A DNA stretch of 64,000 nucleotides, taken from the NCBI RefSeq assembly GCF_047946665.1, contig NZ_CP172312.1, positions 2,852,001 to 2,916,000 of the forward strand. The letters run 5' to 3'. The DNA comes from Allohahella sp002354735. Its GTDB lineage: Bacteria > Pseudomonadota > Gammaproteobacteria > Pseudomonadales > Oleiphilaceae. Made by a program: the position numbers and the translations under genes. Each line of letters begins with the position of its first letter. The stretch's first letter is position 1. The notes below the pieces were generated by a model. The model was not told where the DNA came from. It did not search any database and was given only the letters and a program-made list of their open reading frames with translations. Below, piece after piece: positions 39,922 through 48,496 of the stretch.

Positions 39922-41067
39922 ATGAAAAAAATTTTCGTGATTGCGGGCACACGCCCGGAAGTCATCAAACTCGCCCCGGTTTACAGGCAACTTGTTGAGC
40001 GATTTAGTATTGATGGCGTGGAATGGGTCAATAGTGGCCAACACACCACGCTGGCCGACCTTGCGCTTGAAGCCTTCGGTATCAGCCCTGGGACCGTGCT
40101 CAACAGCATGGCCGCCGATGGTTCGCTGGGGGTGCTCAGCCGCAATCTGATCAGCGAATTTGATCACCTCTTTTCGATGACAAGCCCCAGGGCGGTCGTG
40201 GTTCAGGGCGACACCACGACAGCATTCGCTGCTGCGCTCGTCGCCTTCTATCACCGTCTTCCCTGCATTCACGTCGAAGCAGGCCTGCGCTCATTCGACT
40301 GCGCCAATCCGTTTCCGGAAGAGGCCAACCGCCGGATGGTCACCAGCCTTGCGACCCTTCACTGCGCGCCGACACCGCGCGCTGCGGACAACCTGAGGCG
40401 CGAAGGTGTACCAGAAGCGCATATCCTCATCACAGGTAATACGGTCGTTGACGCTGTGCACCACGTCAGGGACAAAGTGTTGAAACTCCAGCCACCGGCT
40501 CGGGGGCAGCGTCAGATTCTGGTGACCATGCATCGGCGCGAAGCCTGGGGCGATGAGATGGAAAACATGTGTACCGCGCTGCTCGAACTTGCCGATAGCA
40601 GACCGGATGTCGTAATTGATTTTCCAGTTCATCTGAATCCAAGAGTGCGTGAGCCCGTGCACCGTCTCCTTGGGGAACACTCTCGGATCCACCTGCTCGC
40701 GCCACTGGACTACATCGGCCTTCAGAAGATGTTGAGCCAGAGCTACCTCGTGCTTACTGATTCCGGCGGTATACAGGAAGAAGCACCAAGCTACGGTGTG
40801 CCTGTGCTTGTGTTACGTCGCTTGACGGAACGACCAGAGGCCGTCGAGCAAGGCTACGCCGAGGTTACCGGAACCGACCCGCACGCCCTCGTGCGTTCAG
40901 CCCAGCGACTGCTCGATGACCCTGATGCGTATCGTGCGATGGTCGCACCAGCCAACCCTTTTGGCGACGGCCACGCAGCAGCCAGGATTGCCCACGCCAT
41001 GTCGGTGCTGCTGTCGACGCAGCCCAGCAGGCATGAGCGTGCGTCACTAGCCACTGCCATGGAGTAA
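39922..41067 (+). CDS. wecB: UDP-N-acetylglucosamine 2-epimerase (non-hydrolysing)
   Basis: 381 residues, standard length. IFVIAGTRPEVIKLAPVYRQL at the N-terminus, VVQGDTTTAFAAALVAFYHRLPCIHVEAGLRSFD in pieces, PFPEEANRRMVTSLATLHCAPT, VTMHRREAWGD, and LTDSGGIQEEAPSYGVPVLVLRRLTERPEA: all hallmarks of WecB. It interconverts UDP-GlcNAc and UDP-ManNAc in the cytoplasm. AAGGAAGGA precedes the ATG. It lies 5 nt before the NfrB-like synthase; this supplies UDP-ManNAc right beside the enzyme expected to use it, matching the known dependence of the E. coli NfrB pathway on WecB. Confidence 0.94.
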   Translation: MKKIFVIAGTRPEVIKLAPVYRQLVERFSIDGVEWVNSGQHTTLADLALEAFGISPGTVLNSMAADGSLGVLSRNLISEFDHLFSMTSPRAVVVQGDTTTAFAAALVAFYHRLPCIHVEAGLRSFDCANPFPEEANRRMVTSLATLHCAPTPRAADNLRREGVPEAHILITGNTVVDAVHHVRDKVLKLQPPARGQRQILVTMHRREAWGDEMENMCTALLELADSRPDVVIDFPVHLNPRVREPVHRLLGEHSRIHLLAPLDYIGLQKMLSQSYLVLTDSGGIQEEAPSYGVPVLVLRRLTERPEAVEQGYAEVTGTDPHALVRSAQRLLDDPDAYRAMVAPANPFGDGHAAARIAHAMSVLLSTQPSRHERASLATAME

Positions 41068-41072
41068 GTGGC

Positions 41073-42698
41073 ATGGACTGGGTTGATAGCATTGCCATTT
41101 ACTGGTTTTTCGTAAAACTGCTGCTCATCACCACTGCGGTATTGATCGCTATCAGTAGCTTCGATGATCTGTTCATCGACATCTGCTACTGGTGTCGCCG
41201 GCTCTCCCGGCACCTGAATGGTAGCGCAGCAGCTGAATCGCTCTCTCCAGAAATACTGCGGGCTGCAGAGGAGCGTCCGATTGCGCTCATGGTACCGGCC
41301 TGGCAAGAGGCAGATGTCATTGCACAGATGCTGCAGAACGCATTGACGGTTTTCGACTACAAGCGCTTCCACATCTTCGTAGGCACCTATCCCAATGATC
41401 CGGACACACAGCGCGAAGTCGATGCGGTAGCGGCTGCCAACCCGACCATTCATAAGGTCGTTGGCGCTCGGCCGGGGCCTACCTGCAAAGCAGACTGTCT
41501 GAATGAGGTGATCGCTTCGATACTCGAGTTCGAGGCGACGCGAAACATAGAGTTTGCAGGCTTCGTCCTGCAGGACTCTGAGGATGTAGTGCACCCCCTG
41601 GAGCTGCGGCTGTTCAATTACATGATCGCTCACTACGACCTCGTGCAGATCCCGGTCCTGCCATTACCCAGGCCCTGGACGGAGTTCACCGGCGGGCATT
41701 ACAAGGATGAATTTACCGAGTGTCATACCAAGGACGTGCCGGTCCGTGCGGCGCTTACGGGCATCGTCCCGAGCGCCGGAGTCGGCACTGCATTCAGCCG
41801 TAAGGCCATACTGGCCCTGCATCGCGAGCGCAATGGTGAGGTATTCAATCCTGGCAGCCTTACGGAAGACTACGATATCAGCCTGAGGCTACGAGAGCTG
41901 GGCATGCGGCAGGTATTCGTGCGGGTCAGGGTCAAGTGCGAGTCCAGGAACCCAGGCCGTGCCGATGAATATATTGCTGTGCGTGAGTATTTCCCAAACA
42001 GCTTCAAAGCAGCCTATCGGCAGAAGGCTCGCTGGATACTGGGCATCGCGCTTCAGGGCTGGGCGAATGTCGGCTGGACCGGCAACCTGGCGACCAGGTA
42101 CATCCTGTTTCGTGATCGCAAGGCGCTGATCACATCGCAAATAGGTTTTCTGGCCTATTTCGTGGTGCTCAACGTTGTCGTGATGGAAGTGACCCACGTG
42201 CTGCTATCCGACAGCTACTGGTTTCCTCAACTCGTGCCGGCAGACAGCTGGCTGTGGTGGCTGATGATCGTCAATGCGATCCTGCTCAGCAACAGGGTCC
42301 TGCACAGGGTCGTCTTTATGAGCCACTATTACGGCTGGCGACAGGGCCTACTCTCGGCACCCCGTCAGATCTGGGCCAATGTGGTCAATTTCTACGCTTG
42401 CAATCGGGCACTTCGGCAGTTTGCGGGGCATCTGATCTACGGCCGTCATCTGGGCTGGGACAAGACTCAACATGCCTTTCCGGTAGCCCCACATATGGAC
42501 CGCCCTCGCCGGCAACGCCTTGGAGAGCTGCTGTTGGACCTCCACGCCATTCCTTCCGAGCAGCTGCATTCTGTGCTCGCGGAGCAGCACGACGATCCCC
42601 GCCCCCTGGGTCGACTCCTGCTGGATCGTGGTTGGCTGAACGAGCAAACACTCAAACAGGCCTTGCAGATGCAGAAAGCCGTTGAAACAGCGGCGTAG
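41073..42698 (+). CDS. nfrB: NfrB-like membrane glycosyltransferase with C-terminal MshEN c-di-GMP domain
   Basis: 541 residues. N-terminal membrane helix (about 10-30), then a GT2 domain: ALMVPAWQEADVIAQML, FVLQDSEDVVHPLELRLFNY (acidic metal motif), GSLTEDYDISLRLRELG (T-E-D) and QKARWILGIALQGW (Q-x-x-R-W), the arrangement in NfrB, the phage N4 adsorption protein B. Two or more further helices at about 350-415. Residues 482-505 and 511-534 are two tandem MshEN motifs (RLGELLLDLHAI...LAEQ; PLGRLLLDRGWL...LQMQ), which bind c-di-GMP in MshE and NfrB. In E. coli NfrB makes a ManNAc-based surface glycan when activated by c-di-GMP; the same is inferred here with the adjacent wecB. Confidence 0.9.
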   Translation: MDWVDSIAIYWFFVKLLLITTAVLIAISSFDDLFIDICYWCRRLSRHLNGSAAAESLSPEILRAAEERPIALMVPAWQEADVIAQMLQNALTVFDYKRFHIFVGTYPNDPDTQREVDAVAAANPTIHKVVGARPGPTCKADCLNEVIASILEFEATRNIEFAGFVLQDSEDVVHPLELRLFNYMIAHYDLVQIPVLPLPRPWTEFTGGHYKDEFTECHTKDVPVRAALTGIVPSAGVGTAFSRKAILALHRERNGEVFNPGSLTEDYDISLRLRELGMRQVFVRVRVKCESRNPGRADEYIAVREYFPNSFKAAYRQKARWILGIALQGWANVGWTGNLATRYILFRDRKALITSQIGFLAYFVVLNVVVMEVTHVLLSDSYWFPQLVPADSWLWWLMIVNAILLSNRVLHRVVFMSHYYGWRQGLLSAPRQIWANVVNFYACNRALRQFAGHLIYGRHLGWDKTQHAFPVAPHMDRPRRQRLGELLLDLHAIPSEQLHSVLAEQHDDPRPLGRLLLDRGWLNEQTLKQALQMQKAVETAA

Positions 42699-42734
42699 CG
42701 ATAGCCTGAAACGAACGCGCAAAACCGGTGCCCC

Positions 42735-45700
42735 ATGCAAACAACCAAAACTGCCGCGGCTCAGTTAGGAAGCTATCGCGGCTTATCAAGACGCCTGAAG
42801 AATCTAGCCACTGTTGCTATGGCCGCCCTGCTCTGTCTCCTGTTTGGAAGTACAGCAGCCAGTGCACCATCCCAGAGACAAGAAGTAGTGCCTGATACAG
42901 GCGCTCAGAACTGGCTCGAAGAGGAACTGGCGAACTTTCGTAAATACCCGTTTCTGGAACGTGCCGAACGGCTCATTGGCACCGGCCATTCAGTTGAGGC
43001 CGCTAACGAACTGGAGCGGGTGCTTGCTGTAGACCCTGAAGACGTTGATGTGCGACTGCGCCTGGTAATCCTGTTCCTGGGTCCACTCGACGATCCGCAA
43101 TCTGCAGCAGAGCATGCAACGAAGTTGATCGAAATCGGTCGCGAACCGGGACTGGGACACCACTACCGGGCACTGGCAAAGCTGCGGCTGGGCGCCGCCG
43201 AATCGGCGGCAGATGATTGGCGCCGCGCCCTCGATGCGGAGGAGTTGGACAGGGACAGGCAGCGTTATATTCGGCGACAACTGGCTGATATCGCGATCCA
43301 ACGTGGTGATTTTGCAGCGGTTCCTCCCCTGCTTGAAGAACATGACGCCGATCAGGTCTTCGAGGACCGCCTGCGGCTGATTCGCGCCTACATCAATCTC
43401 GGACGGTCCCAGGAGGCTTTGCAAATGCTCATGCTTACAGCATTCGGCGAGCACAGCGTTCCACCAGAAGCCTGGCGTGCCATTGCGCAGTTTCAACTGG
43501 ATCTCGGTCAACCTGCGCTTGCAGCAGTCACCATGAACCGAGGCTTGAGCAAAGTGGAATCAGTAGCGATTCGGCGGGAACTGGCAAGCGCTCTGGGACA
43601 TCTTCACATGGCGCGGAGCGAGCTGGAACAAGCCACACAGGCTTTCGCCATGGCGGCAAGAGAGGGTGACCCGGAACCGGAGCTGTATCTGGCCTGGGCT
43701 CAGGCGCTCACCGAATCCGGTCTCGTTGCACAGGCACTTGAGGTCGTGGAGACCGTAGAGCAGACCTCGCCATATGGGCGACGCCTGCATGCTCAGCTAC
43801 TTGCCGAGCTGGGCCGACCAGAAGACGCTGCACAGATCATGAAGCGTTTGCTGGAAGCACCCTCGCTTCAGGAAGATCGGGGCGCGGTGGCGCTCGAAGT
43901 TGCCGAACTCCATGCCAAAGCGGGCGATCTCGCAGCGCAATTGACGGCGCTGCAGCAAGCTGTCGCCCTGTCGCCAAACCATGCTCCGGCACTGCGCGCG
44001 CTGGCGGAGCGGCTGATCGGCGAGGGCCAACTCCAGGCGGCATCGGATACACTTCGGGCCCTTGTCGCGGTAGAGGATCAAGCTGACAATCGCCTCAGGC
44101 TGGTCGATGTGCTAATCGCTGCCAATGCACGTCAGAGTGCGCTGGACGAGTTACCGCTGCTGGCGGAAAGGATGCCTCCCGATCACCCGGAGCGACTGCG
44201 GGTCTTGCGTCAGTGGGCCGATCTCGCCGAAGCCGAGCAGGCCTGGATTGCTGCGGCACAAGCCTGGGAGGCTTTATTTCTGGCGGAGGAAAGCAGCTCA
44301 CCACGATACCTGCTGCAGGCAGTGCGTTCGGCTCGCCTGGGAGGCCAACCAGTGCGGGCGCGTCAGCTAATCGTCAAGCTTGATATCGCTAGGCTGGAAC
44401 CTGAAGTTCGCGCCTTGTTCCTTGATGAGCGTGCCCAGATAGCGCTTTCCGAAGGTGAGACACTGGCTGCCGCGCAGTGGCAACAGGATGCAGTACATTT
44501 GCACGCCAGTGCCGAGCGCCACTTCATCATGGCGGAAATATGGAAGGCGCTGGGTGAACCAGATAAAGCCCGCAAGGCGCTGCAGGAAGCCATCATACTG
44601 GCTCCGAACAATGCTGAGTATCATGCGAGTCTCGGTTATCTGTCTCTGGAATCAGGCGACCCCGAACTCGCGGCCGAGCACTTTGGAATAGCCGTAGCGA
44701 ATGAAGGCGCTCTTGCAGATCTCAGGCTTGAGCAGGTCCAGGCCTTGAGACGAGCGGGGAAGATTGAGCAAGCCCTGGACCTGCTTGAGTCCACCGCAAA
44801 TCTGCCTGTGTACGGCACAAGACTCAAAGGACAGCTGCTCAGGGAGCTGGGACGTGTCGAGGCTGCTGAACAGGTTCTGGCGCAGCTACTCGATGAGCCA
44901 GGTCAAGTGGATGAACCGGGCGCAATTGCTCTCGAAATTGCCGACATGCATGCGCAGGCAGGTGATTCCGCGGCTCAACTGGCAGCTCTGGAACGCGCTG
45001 CGCAACTGGCGCCGAATTACCCGCCTGCCCTGCACGCCCTGGCGGAACGCCAGGTTGGATCAGGTGATCTGGTCTCGGCCGCGAAGACCCAGAAACGCCT
45101 GCTTGCCTTGCGGGGCGATACAGAAACACACGTCCGACTGGTGGATATTCTGGTGGCGGCGAATGACCACGCAGCCGCCTTGTCTGAAATGCATCAACTG
45201 GTGGGATCACTCCTGCCAAAACATCCCGATCTGCCCATGGTGCTGCGGAAGTGGGCAAAGCTTGCCGAGGCGCATGGTCTCTGGGCGACCGCAGCGCAGG
45301 CTTGGGAGATGCTTTATAACGCTGAGGGCACCCGTCCTGGGGCACTGATGCTGAATGCAGGTCGAGCAGCACGGCTTGCCGGTCAGCACGAGCGGGCAAG
45401 CCAGATGCTTGCACAGATCAAGGAACACGCACTGGCGCTTGATCAGCGAGCATTGCTGTATGAGGAGCTCGCCCGGCTGGCGTCGCTGGATGGCGACCTG
45501 CGTCAGGCGGCAGAGGCGCAGCGCAGATCTGTGCTGACCAAACCCACCGCAGACCGGCACTACGCGCTTGGTCAATATCTGCTGAAACTTGGAGAGCAGC
45601 TCGATGCCCGTAATGAATTCGAGCAGGCGGTATTGCTCGCCCCCGAGAATGCCGAGTTCCGGGCAAGCCTCGGCTACGTCTACCTTGGGTCTGGTGATGA

Positions 45701-46664
45701 CAGTCTTGCAGCCGATCATTTCGAAGCGGCCCTGGCTGGGGATGTACAGCGTCTGCCCCTGTATGAAGAACTCGGCCATGTCTATCGGCGCCTGGGTCAG
45801 GACGAGGCCGCGGCGAGTGCATTCCGCCGTCGCATCGATCTGGCGCAGACTGAGCAGCCGGACACTGAGCGAGGTGACGCCAAGGGTAGCGCCGGTACTG
45901 ATGAACGTGGCTACGCCTGGCGGCGGGAAGTACAGCAGCTCGAGGATCGTCTGAAGATAAACACGGGGCTGTTTGTGCGTCGTATGAACGGCAATGATGC
46001 CTCCGATCCTGATGGCTCGGTCGGCCTGGCCGGCTTTCGGAGCCAGGCCGGCCTCGACATTGCCTATCGGCTCGACAACGTTTCGGACGGTCGTCACGTT
46101 GAGGTTTTCGGGCGTAGCATCTGGACATTCGAAGACGACACGCTTTCGACAGAAGGCAGCCGAACCCAGGGTGGTGTTGGCCTTCGCGCCAAGCCCTTCG
46201 CCCCGCTCAATTTCCTCATCTCAGGTGAGCGACTGGTTGCGCTGGGGCGCGAGGCCAGAAACGACTGGATGATCCGCGCCAGTGCCTCGTTCGATCGCGG
46301 CACAGCTTATGCTCCAAGTGAGACGTACCGCCATTACCGGTCGGTGTACCTGGACGCAGCCCTGGTCGTGGAAGACCGAGCAGAGTTTCTGGTCGGGGAG
46401 TGGCGTGAGGGTGTCGCCGCGCATATTCGGCAGGGTCTGAACCTGACGCCCTATGCTATAGCAGGTGCTAGCTACACCGAGGACATCGAAACGGAGAAGC
46501 GCTACGAAATCGGCGTTGGTACGGCCCTACGCGGCTGGTTTGGCGGCAACGCCTATCGGACTCATAGTAGTCAGCTTGAGCTGGCGCTTGAATACCGTGC
46601 GGTGGTGGGTGGCAATACCAATGAAAACTCGGGCTTCGTGTTGCGCCTGCACAATGGCTTTTAA
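42735..46664 (+). CDS. nfrA: NfrA-like outer-membrane TPR / beta-barrel protein
   Basis: 1309 residues. Signal peptide ends near residue 45. Residues about 70-1050 are consecutive TPR units. A block of about 345 residues is duplicated: LAELGRPEDAAQ at about 355 and LRELGRVEAAEQ at about 700 start matching units that each continue through LAERL/LAERQ, RLVDVLIAAN/RLVDILVAAN and AAQAWE. From about 1070 the sequence becomes beta-strand-like (LKINTGLFVRRMN ... SGFVLRLHNGF), ending in the C-terminal Phe typical of outer-membrane barrels and resembling the C-terminal domain of phage N4 adsorption protein A (NfrA). Such TPR-barrel proteins (also PgaA, AlgK/E-like) carry a polysaccharide across the periplasm and outer membrane. 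Longer than E. coli NfrA (about 990). Confidence 0.87.
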   Translation: MQTTKTAAAQLGSYRGLSRRLKNLATVAMAALLCLLFGSTAASAPSQRQEVVPDTGAQNWLEEELANFRKYPFLERAERLIGTGHSVEAANELERVLAVDPEDVDVRLRLVILFLGPLDDPQSAAEHATKLIEIGREPGLGHHYRALAKLRLGAAESAADDWRRALDAEELDRDRQRYIRRQLADIAIQRGDFAAVPPLLEEHDADQVFEDRLRLIRAYINLGRSQEALQMLMLTAFGEHSVPPEAWRAIAQFQLDLGQPALAAVTMNRGLSKVESVAIRRELASALGHLHMARSELEQATQAFAMAAREGDPEPELYLAWAQALTESGLVAQALEVVETVEQTSPYGRRLHAQLLAELGRPEDAAQIMKRLLEAPSLQEDRGAVALEVAELHAKAGDLAAQLTALQQAVALSPNHAPALRALAERLIGEGQLQAASDTLRALVAVEDQADNRLRLVDVLIAANARQSALDELPLLAERMPPDHPERLRVLRQWADLAEAEQAWIAAAQAWEALFLAEESSSPRYLLQAVRSARLGGQPVRARQLIVKLDIARLEPEVRALFLDERAQIALSEGETLAAAQWQQDAVHLHASAERHFIMAEIWKALGEPDKARKALQEAIILAPNNAEYHASLGYLSLESGDPELAAEHFGIAVANEGALADLRLEQVQALRRAGKIEQALDLLESTANLPVYGTRLKGQLLRELGRVEAAEQVLAQLLDEPGQVDEPGAIALEIADMHAQAGDSAAQLAALERAAQLAPNYPPALHALAERQVGSGDLVSAAKTQKRLLALRGDTETHVRLVDILVAANDHAAALSEMHQLVGSLLPKHPDLPMVLRKWAKLAEAHGLWATAAQAWEMLYNAEGTRPGALMLNAGRAARLAGQHERASQMLAQIKEHALALDQRALLYEELARLASLDGDLRQAAEAQRRSVLTKPTADRHYALGQYLLKLGEQLDARNEFEQAVLLAPENAEFRASLGYVYLGSGDDSLAADHFEAALAGDVQRLPLYEELGHVYRRLGQDEAAASAFRRRIDLAQTEQPDTERGDAKGSAGTDERGYAWRREVQQLEDRLKINTGLFVRRMNGNDASDPDGSVGLAGFRSQAGLDIAYRLDNVSDGRHVEVFGRSIWTFEDDTLSTEGSRTQGGVGLRAKPFAPLNFLISGERLVALGREARNDWMIRASASFDRGTAYAPSETYRHYRSVYLDAALVVEDRAEFLVGEWREGVAAHIRQGLNLTPYAIAGASYTEDIETEKRYEIGVGTALRGWFGGNAYRTHSSQLELALEYRAVVGGNTNENSGFVLRLHNGF

Positions 46665-46685
46665 CGTGATCAGGAGGTTCCGCCA

Positions 46686-47678
46686 GTGAAACAGCTCTTG
46701 TTCTGGCTGCTAATGACAATGACTTTGCCAGCGGCAGCCGGTGAATGCCCAGGCGCACCTTTCCGCTCAAGCTTTCTGCAGCCCCTTCTTTCCGACCTGG
46801 AACGATCACCGGACGAGTGGCAGGCAGCGCTGCAGGATATCGCAGGGCTGGGGGTCGAGACGCTCTACCTGCAATGGAGTGTCTTCGGCGAGCTGGATCT
46901 GAGCCGCGAGCCAGGTATACGGTTCCTCAGTGGTTGGCTGGATCAGGCACATGCCAATGGGCTACGGGTCGTTCTGGGCCTGGCAGCCGATGCCGACTAT
47001 GGCACACAAATCAGCGCGCCTGCCGATGAACTGGCCGCATATCTGGCAAACCTTCGCGAACGCTCATTGGCGGCTGCCGCTCGGCTCGAAGCAGAACTCG
47101 GCCGTCATCCTGCACTGGCAGGATGGTATATCTCGGAAGAAATCGACGACCGCACCTGGACACAAGCCTGGCAGGTTGATCTGCTTCGGGAGCATCTGAG
47201 AAGCCTTGTCAGCCTGCTTACACAACTGAGTCCTCACAAGACGGTGAGCATTTCGACCTACGTAAGCGGTTCACAATCGCCTGATCAATTTGAGCGGCTA
47301 TGGCGAGCGCTCTGGGCAGCAGCACCAGAGTTACGGGTCCTACTACAGGATGGTGCTGGCGTGGGCACGGTGGCACGTCCCCACCACCACGAATACGCGC
47401 TCAGAGTGAACAGAATCGCTGCTCGATCCAAGCGCTACTGGGGCATAATCGTGGAGCTGTTTTCACAACAGAGCGGGCCGCCGCTTGATGACACACCCTT
47501 CAGCGCGCATGCGGCTCCCATTACACGAATCCTGCGCCAAATGGGCGCTATCCAGGCGCTGAAGCCCGGGCCAAATGAGATCGTAGCGTTTTCTGTACCG
47601 GAATACCTGCTCGATTCCAGTAGACCGGGACAGGCCGAGTTGCTTAGTCAGTATCGGCGTTTCTACTGTCGATCCTGA
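46686..47678 (+). CDS. Exported DUF4434-type glycosidase-like protein
   Basis: 330 residues starting at GTG 46686, with a full AGGAGG 8-9 nt upstream. Signal peptide 1-19 (ending AAAG). TIM-barrel-like: SSFLQPLLSDLERSPDEW, GVETLYLQWSVFGE, HPALAGWYISEEIDDRTW, KTVSISTYVSG, LRVLLQDGAGVGTVA. The GWYISEEID and LQDGAG strings match DUF4434, a glycoside hydrolase-like family. Located last in the NfrB-like locus; in E. coli a periplasmic protein, YbcH, is encoded beside nfrA/nfrB, and this may be its counterpart or a glycan-trimming enzyme. The 3' end overlaps the convergent regulator by 16 nt. Confidence 0.78.
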   Translation: MKQLLFWLLMTMTLPAAAGECPGAPFRSSFLQPLLSDLERSPDEWQAALQDIAGLGVETLYLQWSVFGELDLSREPGIRFLSGWLDQAHANGLRVVLGLAADADYGTQISAPADELAAYLANLRERSLAAAARLEAELGRHPALAGWYISEEIDDRTWTQAWQVDLLREHLRSLVSLLTQLSPHKTVSISTYVSGSQSPDQFERLWRALWAAAPELRVLLQDGAGVGTVARPHHHEYALRVNRIAARSKRYWGIIVELFSQQSGPPLDDTPFSAHAAPITRILRQMGAIQALKPGPNEIVAFSVPEYLLDSSRPGQAELLSQYRRFYCRS

Positions 47679-48496
47679 CAACCTGAGCCAGGCGCAGTCG
47701 CGGCACATTCGTAAATCTTGTTGACCGCCTGGGCCCGGTTGGAGACATCAAGTTTTCTGAATATTCGCTTGAGGTGATTCTTTACGGTAAAGCGACTGAT
47801 ATCGAGAATCACACCAATCACCTCATTGGTCTTTCCGGCCCTGACCCATTCCATGATCTCCCGCTCGCGCGAAGTGAGACCGAAGTCGGAGACAGGCCCC
47901 GCAAAAGCAGCAGTAGACGCTTGATCACGCAAGGGCGGCAGTTGTCGCAAAGCCGTATCGATATATGGCAGGAGTAGCTTGAAATAGTGATGAGCCGACC
48001 TTGGGATAGACAGCGCCTCACTGAATACCAGATACATAATTTCGTCGCGCTCCCGCACATTCTGAATACCATGAACAAGCGCTGACCGCATGCGTCTGAA
48101 GTTCATGCTCACAGGGTCAGGCGTATCCTGCTTGCTGTGATCGAGCACAAATCCGTCCTCATTCCGGACGTCAAAAAGCTGGTGACCACCCTTCTCCCAG
48201 CGCGCCAGGAGATCTTGTCTCAGGGGCAACATGTCGGCACCGACCACATTGGATGTCCGCATCTCACGAAGTGGAGAAATGACATCGATCTGCAGTGTTT
48301 CGCTTTCGCGCAGCCGCCAGATGGCAAGCAGGATTTCATGCGGCAGATATGTCTGAAGATCCCCCTGGAGCCAATGAAACAGATCGGCATGCGTCTGGAT
48401 ATTCAGCGCCTCCTGTATCACGTTTATGAACTGATTGTTTTCGATATTAAGCGCATTGGACAAGTTGGTACTCAGGATGTGAGCCATCTTCGTCAT
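47663..48496 (-). CDS. epsA: EpsA-type LuxR-family regulator
   Basis: 277 residues from ATG 48496 with GAGGG upstream. Residues 20-200: FINVIQEALNIQTHADLFHWLQGDLQTYLPHEILLAIW, in pieces, is the N-terminal region characteristic of EpsA (TIGR03020-like), the regulator linked to exopolysaccharide and exosortase loci. Residues 208-265 are the LuxR helix-turn-helix (GLTSREREIMEWVRAGKTNEVIGVILDISRFTVKNHLKRIFRKLDVSNRAQAV in pieces). No receiver or acyl-homoserine lactone pocket is evident. Convergent with, and overlapping, the last gene of the NfrB-like locus, so a role in controlling this glycan or the VPLPA-CTERM protein is plausible. Confidence 0.84.
   Translation of the reverse strand: MTKMAHILSTNLSNALNIENNQFINVIQEALNIQTHADLFHWLQGDLQTYLPHEILLAIWRLRESETLQIDVISPLREMRTSNVVGADMLPLRQDLLARWEKGGHQLFDVRNEDGFVLDHSKQDTPDPVSMNFRRMRSALVHGIQNVRERDEIMYLVFSEALSIPRSAHHYFKLLLPYIDTALRQLPPLRDQASTAAFAGPVSDFGLTSREREIMEWVRAGKTNEVIGVILDISRFTVKNHLKRIFRKLDVSNRAQAVNKIYECAATAPGSGCQDRQ

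Noticed and set aside
40854..41633. 259-aa reverse ORF over wecB/nfrB
   Set aside because: Antisense shadow crossing two well-supported genes.
45207..46097. 296-aa reverse ORF inside nfrA
   Set aside because: Antisense to the TPR region; repetitive GC-rich codons keep the other frames open.
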